From Sphingobacteriales bacterium (lineage in GTDB: Bacteria; Bacteroidota; Bacteroidia; Sphingobacteriales; Sphingobacteriaceae), in assembly GCA_004293485.1 (NCBI GenBank), contig RDYW01000031.1, positions 81,184 through 145,183 on the forward strand: DNA of 64,000 nucleotides, in the 5' to 3' direction. The notes beneath the pieces are model-generated. The model saw only the letters and a program-made list of their open reading frames with translations, was not told where the DNA came from and searched no databases. Both the position numbers and the translations under genes were made by a program. Positions 17,607-27,506 of the stretch are shown here, piece by piece (the first letter of the stretch is position 1; each line of letters starts with the position of its first letter).

Positions 17607-18131
17607 ATGGAATCGTTAAGCGGAAGAAAAAAAGTTTTAGAACAAAAACCAATGACCTTTATGGAGCGCATTTATTTGCCTGCCATTTTTAAAGGTATGG
17701 GCATAACTTTTATGCACATGTTCAAGAAAAAAGAAACTACCTATTACCCCGAACAAGAACGTGAGTTTTCGGAAAACTGGCGTGGTATGCACTCGCTAAA
17801 GCGGGATGAAAACGGCAAAGAACGCTGCACCGCCTGTGGTTTATGTGCGCTAAGTTGCCCCGCCGAAGCTATTACAATGACATCAGCCGAAAGGCAAAAA
17901 GGCGAAGAACACCTTTATCGTGAAGAAAAATACGCCGCCGTTTACGAAATTAATATGTTGCGTTGCATTTTTTGCGGCCTTTGCGAAGAAGCTTGCCCTA
18001 AAGAAGCCATTTATTTAGATGGCCCAATTGTACCATCGGAGTTTTTACGTAAAGATTTTATTTACGGAAAAGATAAACTGGTGGAATTATCTATCACCGA
18101 CCTAGAAGCCCAAAAAGGTGTTTTAGCATAA
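17607..18131 (+). CDS. nuoI: NADH-quinone oxidoreductase subunit I
   Basis: A 174-residue ferredoxin-type subunit with two [4Fe-4S] motifs, CTACGLCALSCP (about residue 73) and CIFCGLCEEACP (about residue 119), each with the distal Cys-Pro. These carry clusters N6a and N6b that pass electrons towards the quinone site. The amphipathic N-terminus (MERIYLPAIFKGMGITFMHMF) is typical for membrane association. It lies between nuoH and nuoJ. Confidence 0.96.
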   Translation: MESLSGRKKVLEQKPMTFMERIYLPAIFKGMGITFMHMFKKKETTYYPEQEREFSENWRGMHSLKRDENGKERCTACGLCALSCPAEAITMTSAERQKGEEHLYREEKYAAVYEINMLRCIFCGLCEEACPKEAIYLDGPIVPSEFLRKDFIYGKDKLVELSITDLEAQKGVLA

Positions 18132-18213
18132 TCGCAATTGGATGTATAAATGTTTAGACAAAAATTTTACCTTTGCCCATCAAAATTTAGGCAATATTTT
18201 TTATCATAATTAA

Positions 18214-18714
18214 ATGATTTTATTTTACCTCGTTTCGCTTTTAACAATCACGTTTTCGTTGTTGGTAATTTTTACCAAAAACCCCATTTATAGCGTATTG
18301 TATTTAATAGCCACATTTTTTACGTTTACCATTCACTACGTTTTATTAAACGCCCAATTTTTGGCGGTGGTAAATTTTATTGTGTATATGGGAGCCATAA
18401 TGGTGCTGTTTCTTTTTGTTTTAATGTTAATGAATTTAAACAAAGAAACCGAGCCAATGAAATCAACCCTTATAAAAATTATTGCTGTAATTGCTGGCGG
18501 TAGTTTGCTGGTAACTTTAATAGGTTCGTTTAAACAACTAGACGCACTGGGCATAAGCACCATAAATAAACCCGAAATTGGCTTGGTAGAAAACCTAGGC
18601 AAAGTGCTTTTCAGCGATTTTTTATTGCCTTTCGAGGTATCATCAATATTACTGTTATCGGCTATGGTGGGTGCAGTATTATTAGCTAAAAAAGATAAAA
18701 CAGATAATGGATAA
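18214..18714 (+). CDS. nuoJ: NADH-quinone oxidoreductase subunit J
   Basis: A 166-residue protein with five membrane helices, including the conserved [16 protein letters not shown] and [21 protein letters not shown] segments (the latter with the pi-bulge helix of the family). It belongs to the proton-pumping membrane arm. The end overlaps the nuoK start by 8 bases. An 82-base gap, with no evident promoter, separates it from nuoI. Confidence 0.94.
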   Translation: MILFYLVSLLTITFSLLVIFTKNPIYSVLYLIATFFTFTIHYVLLNAQFLAVVNFIVYMGAIMVLFLFVLMLMNLNKETEPMKSTLIKIIAVIAGGSLLVTLIGSFKQLDALGISTINKPEIGLVENLGKVLFSDFLLPFEVSSILLLSAMVGAVLLAKKDKTDNG

Positions 18715-19036
18715 TTTTGTAAGCAGCATACAAACTGTACCGCTAAACCACTACTTAATTTTAAGTAGTATAATTTTTACGATTGGTGTTATTGGCGTAT
18801 TAATCCGCAGAAATGCGATTATCATTTTTATGTCGGTAGAGTTGATGTTAAACGCTGTAAACCTGTTACTAACGGCATTTTCGGCTTATTATGGCGATGC
18901 TGCTGGGCAGGTTTTTGTGTTTTTTATTATGGCTTTGGCTGCCGCCGAAGTAGCCGTAGGTTTGGCCATAATTGTAATGGTTTACCGCAATACCAGTTCG
19001 GTAGATATAAATATTTTAAACAGATTGAAGTGGTAA
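18707..19036 (+). CDS. nuoK: NADH-quinone oxidoreductase subunit K
   Basis: A 109-residue three-helix subunit. It holds the conserved membrane glutamates in [11 protein letters not shown] and in [17 protein letters not shown], both needed for proton translocation. The ATG overlaps the nuoJ stop by 8 bases, showing translational coupling. Confidence 0.96.
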   Translation: MDNFVSSIQTVPLNHYLILSSIIFTIGVIGVLIRRNAIIIFMSVELMLNAVNLLLTAFSAYYGDAAGQVFVFFIMALAAAEVAVGLAIIVMVYRNTSSVDINILNRLKW

Positions 19037-19049
19037 TTTTTGTTGCACA

Positions 19050-20945
19050 ATGATAAATTTAGCGTGGTTAATTCCAATATTTCCTTTACTTGGTTTCGTT
19101 ATCAACGGATTAGGTAGAAACCTTTTCCCAAAATTTGTAATTGGTGCATTGGCCACTTTGGGCGTAATGTTACCTTTTACCATAAGTTTGGGCATATTTT
19201 TTGAATTTACTGGCCCCGAAGCCGTAATTATTCCCCTTTTCGATTGGATAAAGGTAGGTAGCTTAAACATCCCTTTTTCGTTCCAAATAGACCAGTTAAG
19301 CATTTTAATGTTGTTGATTATAACGGGTATAGGTTCGTTAATACATATATATTCAATGGGTTATATGAGCCACGATGCTGGCTTTGGTAAGTTTTTTGCC
19401 TACCTCAACCTGTTTATTTTCTTTATGTTATTGCTGGTTTTGGGCTCAAACTATATCATTATGTTTATAGGTTGGGAGGGCGTAGGTTTATGTTCGTACC
19501 TATTAATTGGTTTTTGGTACACCAATGGCGCTTACGCCGATGCTGCCAAAAAAGCCTTCATTATGAACCGCATTGGCGATTTAGGTTTTTTAATTGGCGT
19601 ATTTTTAATAGTTACCACTTTTGGTTCGGCTACTTTTGCTGATATTTTTCCGCAAGCACAAAACATAGTTTCGGGCGATGCTACTTTAACCTTAATTACC
19701 ATTTTATTGTTTATTGGTGCAACGGGTAAATCGGCACAGTTGCCACTATTTACTTGGCTACCCGATGCAATGGCAGGGCCAACCCCAGTTTCGGCATTAA
19801 TACACGCCGCCACAATGGTAACGGCTGGTATTTATATGATAGCCCGTTCAAATATTTTGTTCACATTATCGCCAATAACGCTAAGTATTATTGCGGTGGT
19901 AGGTTTGTCAACAGCCATTGTAGCAGCCATCATCGCGTTAACGCAAACCGATATTAAAAAAGTTTTGGCTTATTCTACCGTATCGCAATTGGGCTATATG
20001 TTTTTAGGATTAGGCGTAGGTGCTTATACAGGTGCATTTTTCCACGTATTAACCCACGCATTTTTTAAAGCCTTATTGTTTTTAGGCGCAGGGTCGGTTA
20101 TACACGCTATGAGTAACGAGCAAGATATGCGCAATATGGGCGGCTTACGTAAAAAACTACCCATTACTTTTATTACTATGTTTTTAGGCACATTGGCTAT
20201 TGCTGGTTTGCCTCCTTTTGCAGGATTTTTCTCTAAAGACGAAATTTTGGCCCACGTGTACGAGCATAACCAACTGCTATGGGCAATAGGTGTTTTAGGC
20301 GCAATGCTTACGGCATTTTATATGTTTAGAATGTTGTTTTTAACCTTTTGGGGGAGTTTTAGAGGAACAAAAGAACAAGCACACCATTTACACGAATCGC
20401 CATTTTCGATGACTTTCCCTTTAATTGTTTTGGCAGTATTATCGGTAGTGGGTGGTTTTATAGGCGTACCCGAAGTATTACACGGACATAATTGGTTGGC
20501 TTCTTATTTAGCCCCAATATTTGAAGCCAGCAATGCCAAAATGGAAGCTGGCGTATTAAGCCACAGCACCGAATATGCTTTAATGGCTGTTTCGGTAGGC
20601 GGAGTTGCAATAGCCATAATTTATGCAAGCATCCGTTATGTAAGCAAAGCACACGTACCCGCTTTAGATAGCCAGCCAAAATCGGCCTTAGCCAACCTTA
20701 GCTACAATAAATTTTATTTTGATGAATTTTATAACGCCATTATCCAAAAACCATTGGATATTTTATCCAACTTTTTTTATAAAATTGTGGATAAAGCAGG
20801 TATAGATGGCTTGGTAAACGGCTTAGGCACAGGCTCGCAAGAGGCAAGCAAAACATTTAGGTTGTTACAAAGCGGCAATGTAGGTTTCTACATTTTTGCA
20901 ATGGTTATAGGTATAATTAGCGTGTTGTTATATAGCTTATTTTAA
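19050..20945 (+). CDS. nuoL: NADH-quinone oxidoreductase subunit L
   Basis: A 631-residue antiporter-like subunit with the usual 14-16 helices and long lateral helix. Motifs include GWEGVGLCSYLLIGFW with its pumping Glu, the discontinuous-helix segment LFTWLPDAMAGPTPVSALIHAATMV (split here as two pieces), KKVLAYSTVSQLGYMFLGLG, and HAFFKALLFLGAGSVIHA. The C-terminal amphipathic helix and final span (VIGIISVLLYSLF) are present. It begins 13 bases after nuoK. Confidence 0.97.
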   Translation: MINLAWLIPIFPLLGFVINGLGRNLFPKFVIGALATLGVMLPFTISLGIFFEFTGPEAVIIPLFDWIKVGSLNIPFSFQIDQLSILMLLIITGIGSLIHIYSMGYMSHDAGFGKFFAYLNLFIFFMLLLVLGSNYIIMFIGWEGVGLCSYLLIGFWYTNGAYADAAKKAFIMNRIGDLGFLIGVFLIVTTFGSATFADIFPQAQNIVSGDATLTLITILLFIGATGKSAQLPLFTWLPDAMAGPTPVSALIHAATMVTAGIYMIARSNILFTLSPITLSIIAVVGLSTAIVAAIIALTQTDIKKVLAYSTVSQLGYMFLGLGVGAYTGAFFHVLTHAFFKALLFLGAGSVIHAMSNEQDMRNMGGLRKKLPITFITMFLGTLAIAGLPPFAGFFSKDEILAHVYEHNQLLWAIGVLGAMLTAFYMFRMLFLTFWGSFRGTKEQAHHLHESPFSMTFPLIVLAVLSVVGGFIGVPEVLHGHNWLASYLAPIFEASNAKMEAGVLSHSTEYALMAVSVGGVAIAIIYASIRYVSKAHVPALDSQPKSALANLSYNKFYFDEFYNAIIQKPLDILSNFFYKIVDKAGIDGLVNGLGTGSQEASKTFRLLQSGNVGFYIFAMVIGIISVLLYSLF

Positions 20946-20972
20946 TTTTAAGGTTAGCGATAAATAAAATAG

Positions 20973-22421
20973 ATGAACGTATTGATTTTAATTTTTATGC
21001 CCCTATTGGGTGCGCTGCTAGCCTTAGTAGCCAAAAACTATGCTAAGCAAACGGCATTGCTATCATCGTTAGTAACCTTAGCGGTTGCAAGTTTTTTATT
21101 ATGCGGCTTTACGCCCGATGCCAGCACACAATACTTGGTAAACTACCCTTGGATACCGCAAATGGGCATCAACTTTAAAGCCGGTATTGATGGCATAAGT
21201 ATGCTAATGGTATTGCTTACGGCAGGTTTAGTCCCCATTATTATCTTATCAACTTTTAAACACAAATACGAAAACTCGAGTGCATTTTACGCTTTGGTTT
21301 TGTTTATGCAAAGCGGCTTGCTAGTAGTTTTTACCGCTTTAGATGGCTTTTTATTTTACATAGGTTGGGAAGCCGCCTTAATTCCTATTTATTTTATTTG
21401 CTCGTTATGGGGTGGCGAAAATCGCATACAAGTAAATATGAAATTTTTTATTTACACCATTGCTGGCTCGCTTTTTATGTTGCTAGGTATCATTTACCTG
21501 CATTTACAAACGCCTACCCACAGTTACGATATTGCCGATTTTTACGCTTTACAGCTAGATAGTCAAACGCAATCGTGGTTGTTTTGGTGTTTCTTTTTAG
21601 CCTTTGCTATTAAAATGCCCATCTTCCCGTTTCATACTTGGCAACCCGATACCTATACCGAAGCGCCAACGGCAGGTACCATGTTGCTATCGGGCATTAT
21701 GCTAAAAATGGGTATTTATGGCGTAATAAGGTGGTTAATACCCGTGGTGCCTTTGGGCTTTCAACAATGGGGGCATCTAGCCATAATTTTATCCGTCATT
21801 GGGATTGTGTATGCATCTATCATCGCGTTTACGCAAAAAGATATGAAACGTTTAATCGCCTATTCGTCTATAGCACACGTAGGTTTAATAGCCGCAGGTA
21901 TTTTTGTATGGAATGCACAAGGCTTGCAAGGCGCAATGGTACAAATGATTAGCCACGGTATAAACGTGGTAGGTTTGTTTTTTATAGCCGATATCATCAT
22001 CAATCGTACCCAAACCCGAGAATTAGCTTTGCTAGGCGGTGTTGCCAAACCTGCGCCAAAATTAGCCATTGCCTTTTTAATTATTACTTTGGGTACGGTA
22101 GCTTTGCCATTAACCAACGGTTTTATTGGCGAGTTTTTATTGCTAAACGGTGTGTACCAATATTGCATTTATTATGCCGCTGTGGCGGGATTAACCATCA
22201 TTTTTGGCTCGGTGTATATGTTGCGCATGTACAAGGCAATTATGCAAGGCAATACCAATGATTTAACGGTAAACTTTAAAGATATTTCGGGAACAGAAAT
22301 TGTTACTTTGTTTATCATCACGTTTTTAATTATTGTAATAGGCGTATATCCGCAACCTATTTTACACATTTCCGAAGCGGCCATCACTCATTTAATAGCA
22401 ACTGTAAACGCAAAATTATAG
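20973..22421 (+). CDS. nuoM: NADH-quinone oxidoreductase subunit M
   Basis: A 482-residue antiporter-like membrane subunit. Diagnostic pieces: GIDGISMLMVLLTA, FYIGWEAALIPIYFI (conserved Glu), FPFHTWQPDTYTEAPTAGT, and MKRLIAYSSIAHVGLIAAGI. It pumps protons in the membrane arm between NuoL and NuoN. The gene follows nuoL by 27 bases. Confidence 0.97.
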   Translation: MNVLILIFMPLLGALLALVAKNYAKQTALLSSLVTLAVASFLLCGFTPDASTQYLVNYPWIPQMGINFKAGIDGISMLMVLLTAGLVPIIILSTFKHKYENSSAFYALVLFMQSGLLVVFTALDGFLFYIGWEAALIPIYFICSLWGGENRIQVNMKFFIYTIAGSLFMLLGIIYLHLQTPTHSYDIADFYALQLDSQTQSWLFWCFFLAFAIKMPIFPFHTWQPDTYTEAPTAGTMLLSGIMLKMGIYGVIRWLIPVVPLGFQQWGHLAIILSVIGIVYASIIAFTQKDMKRLIAYSSIAHVGLIAAGIFVWNAQGLQGAMVQMISHGINVVGLFFIADIIINRTQTRELALLGGVAKPAPKLAIAFLIITLGTVALPLTNGFIGEFLLLNGVYQYCIYYAAVAGLTIIFGSVYMLRMYKAIMQGNTNDLTVNFKDISGTEIVTLFIITFLIIVIGVYPQPILHISEAAITHLIATVNAKL

Positions 22422-22454
22422 ACCCAAGGGTTTGTAATAAATAGATACAAAAAT

Positions 22455-23837
22455 ATGAATACCTTAATTGTAATATCGGTTTTAGCCCTTGTGGTGCTGT
22501 ATTTAGGCTTGTTTAAAGCAGGTAAAAGCTTGCTGCCGGTATCGGTAATGGGTTTATTATTGGCCTTAGGTTTGGCTGTTGCCGAGTGGAATGTAAACCC
22601 TGCACCCATTTACAAAGGGATGATGTTGTTCGATAATTTTGCCATTGCGTTTTCGGCCATTACCATTTTGGGTACCATACTCATCTTATTATTATCAAAA
22701 AACTATTTCGAAAAAATTAGCGAACACGTAGCCGAATATTATACCATTATTTTGTTTGCCTTGGCAGGGATAATGGTAATGGTATCGTACCATAACCTAT
22801 CAATGTTGTTTATTGGTGTCGAAATTATGAGCGTAAGTTTATACATATTGGCAGGTATAAAACGCCGAGATTTTGCCTCGAACGAAGCGGCATTAAAATA
22901 TTTTTTAATGGGTGCTTTTTCTACTGGATTTTTGTTGTTTGGCATTACGCTAATTTATGGTAGCGCACATTCGTTTGATTTAGAAGTGATTAAACAATAT
23001 GTTTTAAACAATGCCAATGGCGGCATAAGTCCAATGTTTTACACAGGTTTATCGCTTATACTTATAGGTTTGTGCTTTAAAATTGGTGCAGCACCTTTCC
23101 ATTTTTGGACACCCGATGTGTATGAAGGTTCGCCAACGTTAATAACAGCCTTTATGAGCACCGTAGTAAAAACCGCAGGCTTTGCCGCATTTTTACGTTT
23201 GTTTATCACTTGTTTTGCCCCCCTTGCCGATTTTTGGGTACCCACCATCATTGTAATAACCGCCCTAACTTTATTTATTGGCAACATTACTGCACTGTAC
23301 CAAAGCAGCTTTAAACGTATGTTGGCTTATTCTAGCATTTCACACGCTGGCTATATGTTGTTTGCCATTATAGGTTTAGGCAATGCAGCCATCAACGCTG
23401 TTTTGGTTTACGCCACGGCATACACCATAGCTTCCATTATTGCTTTTGCAGTATTAATTTTAGTAAAAAAACAAACCGGCAGCGATAATTACGAAGGCTT
23501 TAACGGCCTGGCCAAAAAGAACCCTTTTGTAGCTTTTACCTTAACTATTGCTATGCTATCCTTGGCAGGCATCCCGCTAACCGCAGGCTTTATAGGCAAG
23601 TTTTTTATGTTTTCATCCGCCGTAGCGCAATACCAAATATGGCTGGTGGTAATAGCCATTATAAACGCCATTATTGGCATATTCTATTATTTTAGAGTTA
23701 TAGTGGCGATGTATTTTAAAGAAGGCAAAAACTTAATTTTAGCTACACCCATACAGTTTAGGTTTGTGTTGGCGGTGAGTGCAATTTTAACCTTAGTTTT
23801 TGGGTTATATCCAACTATAATTTCAGAGTTAATTTAA
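22455..23837 (+). CDS. nuoN: NADH-quinone oxidoreductase subunit N
   Basis: A 460-residue antiporter-like subunit, last gene of the cluster. It shows LFIGVEIMSVSLYILAG (with the Glu), APFHFWTPDVYEGSPTLITAF, FKRMLAYSSISHAGYMLF and KNPFVAFTLTIAMLSLAGIPLTAGFIGKF (in parts). A strong inverted repeat lies about 330 bases downstream. Confidence 0.97.
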   Translation: MNTLIVISVLALVVLYLGLFKAGKSLLPVSVMGLLLALGLAVAEWNVNPAPIYKGMMLFDNFAIAFSAITILGTILILLLSKNYFEKISEHVAEYYTIILFALAGIMVMVSYHNLSMLFIGVEIMSVSLYILAGIKRRDFASNEAALKYFLMGAFSTGFLLFGITLIYGSAHSFDLEVIKQYVLNNANGGISPMFYTGLSLILIGLCFKIGAAPFHFWTPDVYEGSPTLITAFMSTVVKTAGFAAFLRLFITCFAPLADFWVPTIIVITALTLFIGNITALYQSSFKRMLAYSSISHAGYMLFAIIGLGNAAINAVLVYATAYTIASIIAFAVLILVKKQTGSDNYEGFNGLAKKNPFVAFTLTIAMLSLAGIPLTAGFIGKFFMFSSAVAQYQIWLVVIAIINAIIGIFYYFRVIVAMYFKEGKNLILATPIQFRFVLAVSAILTLVFGLYPTIISELI

Positions 23838-24168
23838 AACGATTTAAGCGATTTTATTTTCTAAATTTTATAAGTTGCAACTAAAATTATATTTTTTTAC
23901 AGCTTTACAATTATGTATTACTTAAAGTGTAAATTTAATTAATACCAATTTATTGTATTAAATTGTGCAATAAAATTAATAACCTCGAAAATTTAAAAGC
24001 TAAGCTTAAACTATAAAACCTAATACTTATGATTTATAGTTTTAGGTACAAAAATCAAATATAGGTTAGCAACCTTAAACATTGGTAACTTATATTATAA
24101 AAGCTGGTGTAATAGCATTAATTTAAATTGTTTTATAATTTAACCAACGGTATACTTTTTTTTACTTA
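23838..24168. other. Gene-free region after nuoN
   Basis: About 330 very AT-rich bases with no open frame of substance or recognisable promoter. Confidence 0.6.
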
Positions 24169-24215
24169 AAGCAGCTATAAAATTTGGCTTTTAATTACAA
24201 ATTTTATAGCTGCTT
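24169..24215. terminator. Long perfect inverted repeat between nuoN and the GH39 gene
   Basis: AAGCAGCTATAAAATTTG (24169-24186) and its exact complement (24198-24215) give an 18-bp stem with an 11-base loop. It lies between convergent genes and probably ends transcription from one or both sides; a T-rich tract follows on the plus strand. Confidence 0.65.
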
Positions 24216-24300
24216 GCTTAAATATATTTTTGTGATGTAATAAATACCTGAATTTAAGATTTTAAACCCTAAATTATCACACTTTTAACGTGTGCGTAGC

Positions 24301-25932
24301 TTAATTACTTTTCGATTTTTCGCCTTGCAATAATTCCCATCGTTTTAATTCCTCGGGATCTACGTTTCGTTTTATACTGGTTTCGGCTGGTGGCGATAAT
24401 TCAAAATACTGTACTTCGCCTGGTTTTAAGGTAAAATTTAGTGTGGTAATTTTATTTTTAGGAGTTAAGGTGTTAAACAAAAACAAAGGTTCGGAATGTG
24501 CTTTTAGTAAATCGAACTGGGTTGGGCTAAGGTTTTGCGGCCTGCCCATTACTTGCCACGTTTCCCAGGGGCTACCGTGGCCTATACCAATGGTTGTTTG
24601 TATTACATTTAAAGCAGTATCTGCACCGCTGGGTAATTGTACAGTGCCACTCCAACTTTTATGTTTTTTTATCTCTGGAAAATTTTGGTTCCAAAGCAAT
24701 ACTTTGGTTACGCTTTGTTCTTTAACTATAAAGCAGCCCGTACCTAAAGGTAAAGCATCATTAGGTTTTACGGTCATTACATTGCCTGTTAATTTGCGTA
24801 AAATTTTAAAGGCGTTAAAAGATGCTTTGGGTAATCCGTGTATGCTTATTAATCCATAAGTGCTCGAAAACGGACTATGTGGTATGCCTCCCTCATCAAA
24901 AATATCGCTTATTACCCAGTAGGCTAGGCTTTTAGCAGCGTCGTCTAACTCAAGGCAATTTCGGGCAATAAACGATGCGGCGTAAAGGTTATCAACATAA
25001 ATATTATCACCCCAGGTAATTTGCTTTGCTGTGGCGGCGGTTTGGGTGTTCCATTCGGTCCAATGTATTTCTAGGTTTGGTTTTTCCGATTTTCGTACTA
25101 CTTCTTCTACCTCTCGAACCGTTGCGCTAAAAAAATCGCCTATTCGGTGCGGACTACCTACACGGTCGGGATATTGTACTTGCTCATCTTGCGGGTACAA
25201 GTGCGTAGAAACAAAATCTAAAGGTAAATTATGTGTAGTAGTATAAGTAATAATTTCTTTTACCCAGTTTCCTTTTGATGATGCTGGGCCACCAATACGT
25301 ATTTGTGCATCAACTTTTTTTACGGCTAAGGCCGATGCTTTGTAAAGTTCCCAATAATCGGCCTGTGAGCCACTCCAAAAACCGCTTAAGTTTGGCTCAT
25401 TCCATACCTCAAAATACCAACTTCTTACCTCATCAATACCATAACGTTCTACCAAATGGCGGGTAAACGTTTCTATTAAATAACCCCACTCTTGGTTCGA
25501 TTTTGGGGGCGTAACATTCATACCATAATTAAACATGGTTTGCGTACCCGATGCCATTACTTTGGGCATAGGGTTAAGTTCTACAAAAGGTTTAATACCT
25601 AGTTTTAGCAGGGCATCGTAAACTTGATCTACCTCATGCCATTGAAAAACAAGTTTCCCAGTTTTTTCGTTGCGTTGTACCACCTTCATCTCATCATCAA
25701 AAATAGCGTGGAAACGACAAAAACGGTAGCCCATTATTTTTTGGGCGTACGCCAAATGTGCTAAAATATCGGCCCGTAATAAATTATTAGCTCTTCCTAC
25801 GGCAATAATATTACGCCATGGCATAGCTAATTGCTTGCTGGTAAGGGTTTCTGCTTTTATTATGCTGTGTTGTATTTGCGCATGTAAGCCAATACTGGCA
25901 AATAATAGGGTGGTTAAAAAAAATCGTTTCAT
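24301..25932 (-). CDS. Glycoside hydrolase family 39 (beta-xylosidase-like), secreted
   Basis: A 543-residue protein starting at the internal Met that opens the signal peptide MKRFFLTTLLFASIGLHAQ; the eight residues upstream in the frame are not needed. The catalytic TIM barrel has the acid/base Glu in EVWNEPNLSGFW (about residue 178) and a nucleophile Glu in IHWTEWNTQ (about residue 292), as in clan A family 39 enzymes. A C-terminal beta-rich part follows. Likely substrate is a xylo- or related oligosaccharide, acting in the periplasm or outside; the exact bond is unknown. It stands alone, with no SusC/SusD pair nearby. Confidence 0.8.
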   Translation of the reverse strand: MKRFFLTTLLFASIGLHAQIQHSIIKAETLTSKQLAMPWRNIIAVGRANNLLRADILAHLAYAQKIMGYRFCRFHAIFDDEMKVVQRNEKTGKLVFQWHEVDQVYDALLKLGIKPFVELNPMPKVMASGTQTMFNYGMNVTPPKSNQEWGYLIETFTRHLVERYGIDEVRSWYFEVWNEPNLSGFWSGSQADYWELYKASALAVKKVDAQIRIGGPASSKGNWVKEIITYTTTHNLPLDFVSTHLYPQDEQVQYPDRVGSPHRIGDFFSATVREVEEVVRKSEKPNLEIHWTEWNTQTAATAKQITWGDNIYVDNLYAASFIARNCLELDDAAKSLAYWVISDIFDEGGIPHSPFSSTYGLISIHGLPKASFNAFKILRKLTGNVMTVKPNDALPLGTGCFIVKEQSVTKVLLWNQNFPEIKKHKSWSGTVQLPSGADTALNVIQTTIGIGHGSPWETWQVMGRPQNLSPTQFDLLKAHSEPLFLFNTLTPKNKITTLNFTLKPGEVQYFELSPPAETSIKRNVDPEELKRWELLQGEKSKSN

Positions 25933-26010
25933 TTTTATCTTAAAATTGGTACGCAATAATAAGGCAATATTTTAAATATTAAGGGCTTTGTATTTATTTT
26001 CATTGTTTGC

Positions 26011-26148
26011 TATAACTCCCCCTTTGGGGGTTGGGGGACAATAAAAGCAAAAAAAAAGATACTTGCCTACCGGCAAGCATGTAGCGGAAAGCGTGTTACT
26101 TTGCCTGCCATGCCTTTTGGAAGGCAAAACGGCAAGTAGGAAACGCCC
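26011..26148 (-). repeat. Structured intergenic repeat, copy C (5' part)
   Basis: Read on the minus strand it starts GGGCGTTT, has an internal hairpin region (TTTGCCT...AGGCAAA), then ACACGCTTTCCGCTACAT, an extra hairpin CTTGCC-GGTA-GGCAAG-like, TATC with a T run, and a CCCCC/GGGGG hairpin. This is the same order of elements as the copies at 52540-52650 and 63646-63746. The 3' block (CCGCTGCAATC...ACGC) is not recognisable here, so it is incomplete. It lies upstream of the GH39 gene and downstream of dprA. Confidence 0.6.
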
Positions 26149-26414
26149 TTATTAATCATTATAAAATATTTAATTATCGAATTAAGGTTAGCAGACAACT
26201 AATGAACTATCTTTATGTATATCGTTTTGTAGAAAACCATTAAACTAGTTGGGTAACTTTTAGCCGAACAAATTAAAGTTGCTAACTGTTTATTTTAACT
26301 TTTATAAGTATTTAAAAGGGTGGGGGATACTTTTTAAGAACACTTAAAACAGTATTTAAAAAATACTAAACATAGATAAATACAGAACATGAGATTATAG
26401 CTGGCACCAATAAT

Positions 26415-27503
26415 TTAATTTAATTTATACACCTTGCCAGGTAAAGCAATAATTATTGTTTGCATTTCGAGGTTTAAAATGGCCATAGCCATTTTACTTT
26501 GTGGCATATCTAGGTTATTTTGTAAATCATCAAAGCTAACGCTATTTTTTTCAGCTATAAGCTTTACTATTTTTTGCTCATCGCTGCTAAGGTTAGGGTA
26601 AATGCTAAGTTGCTGTGGCTTTGGCGTTAGTTTTGCCTGTACCCAGCCAAGTATGTACTCAATATCTTCAACTTTGGTAATTAATTGTGCTCGATTGGTT
26701 TTAATAAGGTAATTGCAGCCCTCCGAAAATTCTTCATCTACTCGGCCTGGCAGGGCAAACACATCGCGGTTATAGCTGTTGGCAATTTGGGCGGTAATTA
26801 ACGCACCGCCAGTTACGGCGGCTTCAACCACTATGGTAGCATCGGCCATGCCAGCAATAATGCGGTTACGTTTCGGAAAATTTTGCCTATCGGGATTGGT
26901 TTCGGATGGAAATTCGGTAATCAATCCGCCGCAGTCCAACATTTTTTCGGCAGTACTACGGTGTAAAGCAGGGTAAATCCTATCTAAACCATGGCCTAGC
27001 ACACCTAGCGTTTGTACCTGATGGCCTAACGCGGCTTTGTGTGCGGCAATATCAATACCATAAGCCAAACCGCTTACTACTAGTAAATTATATTTTTTAA
27101 GCCCGCTAATTAATTTTTCGCAAAAAATTTTGCCATAAGGTGTAGCGTTACGCGTACCTACAACAGCTATTATTTTTTGATTGTTGATATTGGCATTGCC
27201 TTTAAAATATAGCATTGCTGGCGCATCTTCGCAATTGTGTAATCGTTTTGGGAAATCGGTGTCGGTAAAAAACAGAGGCTTAATTTTATATTTTTCTATA
27301 AAAGCAAGCTCTTTTTCGGCCCGGGCAAATGTTTGTTTTGATAAGATGGCTTGGGCTGTTTTGGGGCCTATGCCTGGTATTTTTTTAAGTGTTTCGGCTT
27401 GGGCTTTAAACACATTTTGGGCATCGCCACAATGGCTAATAAGGCTACGCAAGTTATAATCGCCTACGCCTTTTACCAAGGTTAAGGCTATATTGTATAA
27501 CAT
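26415..27503 (-). CDS. dprA: DNA-processing protein A
   Basis: A 362-residue DprA, which loads RecA on incoming single-stranded DNA in natural transformation. An N-terminal helix-hairpin-helix region (KKIPGIGPKTAQAIL) precedes the Rossmann-like core with VVGTRNATPYGK, SGLAYGIDIAAHKAAL, LGVLGHGLDRIYP, FPKRNRIIAGMADATIVVEA and GGALITA. The last 60 residues look like the usual winged helix (SSDEQKIVKLIAEK). It lies 3 bases downstream of rsmG, so the two are probably co-transcribed. Confidence 0.96.
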   Translation of the reverse strand: MLYNIALTLVKGVGDYNLRSLISHCGDAQNVFKAQAETLKKIPGIGPKTAQAILSKQTFARAEKELAFIEKYKIKPLFFTDTDFPKRLHNCEDAPAMLYFKGNANINNQKIIAVVGTRNATPYGKIFCEKLISGLKKYNLLVVSGLAYGIDIAAHKAALGHQVQTLGVLGHGLDRIYPALHRSTAEKMLDCGGLITEFPSETNPDRQNFPKRNRIIAGMADATIVVEAAVTGGALITAQIANSYNRDVFALPGRVDEEFSEGCNYLIKTNRAQLITKVEDIEYILGWVQAKLTPKPQQLSIYPNLSSDEQKIVKLIAEKNSVSFDDLQNNLDMPQSKMAMAILNLEMQTIIIALPGKVYKLN

Positions 27504-27506
27504 AAG

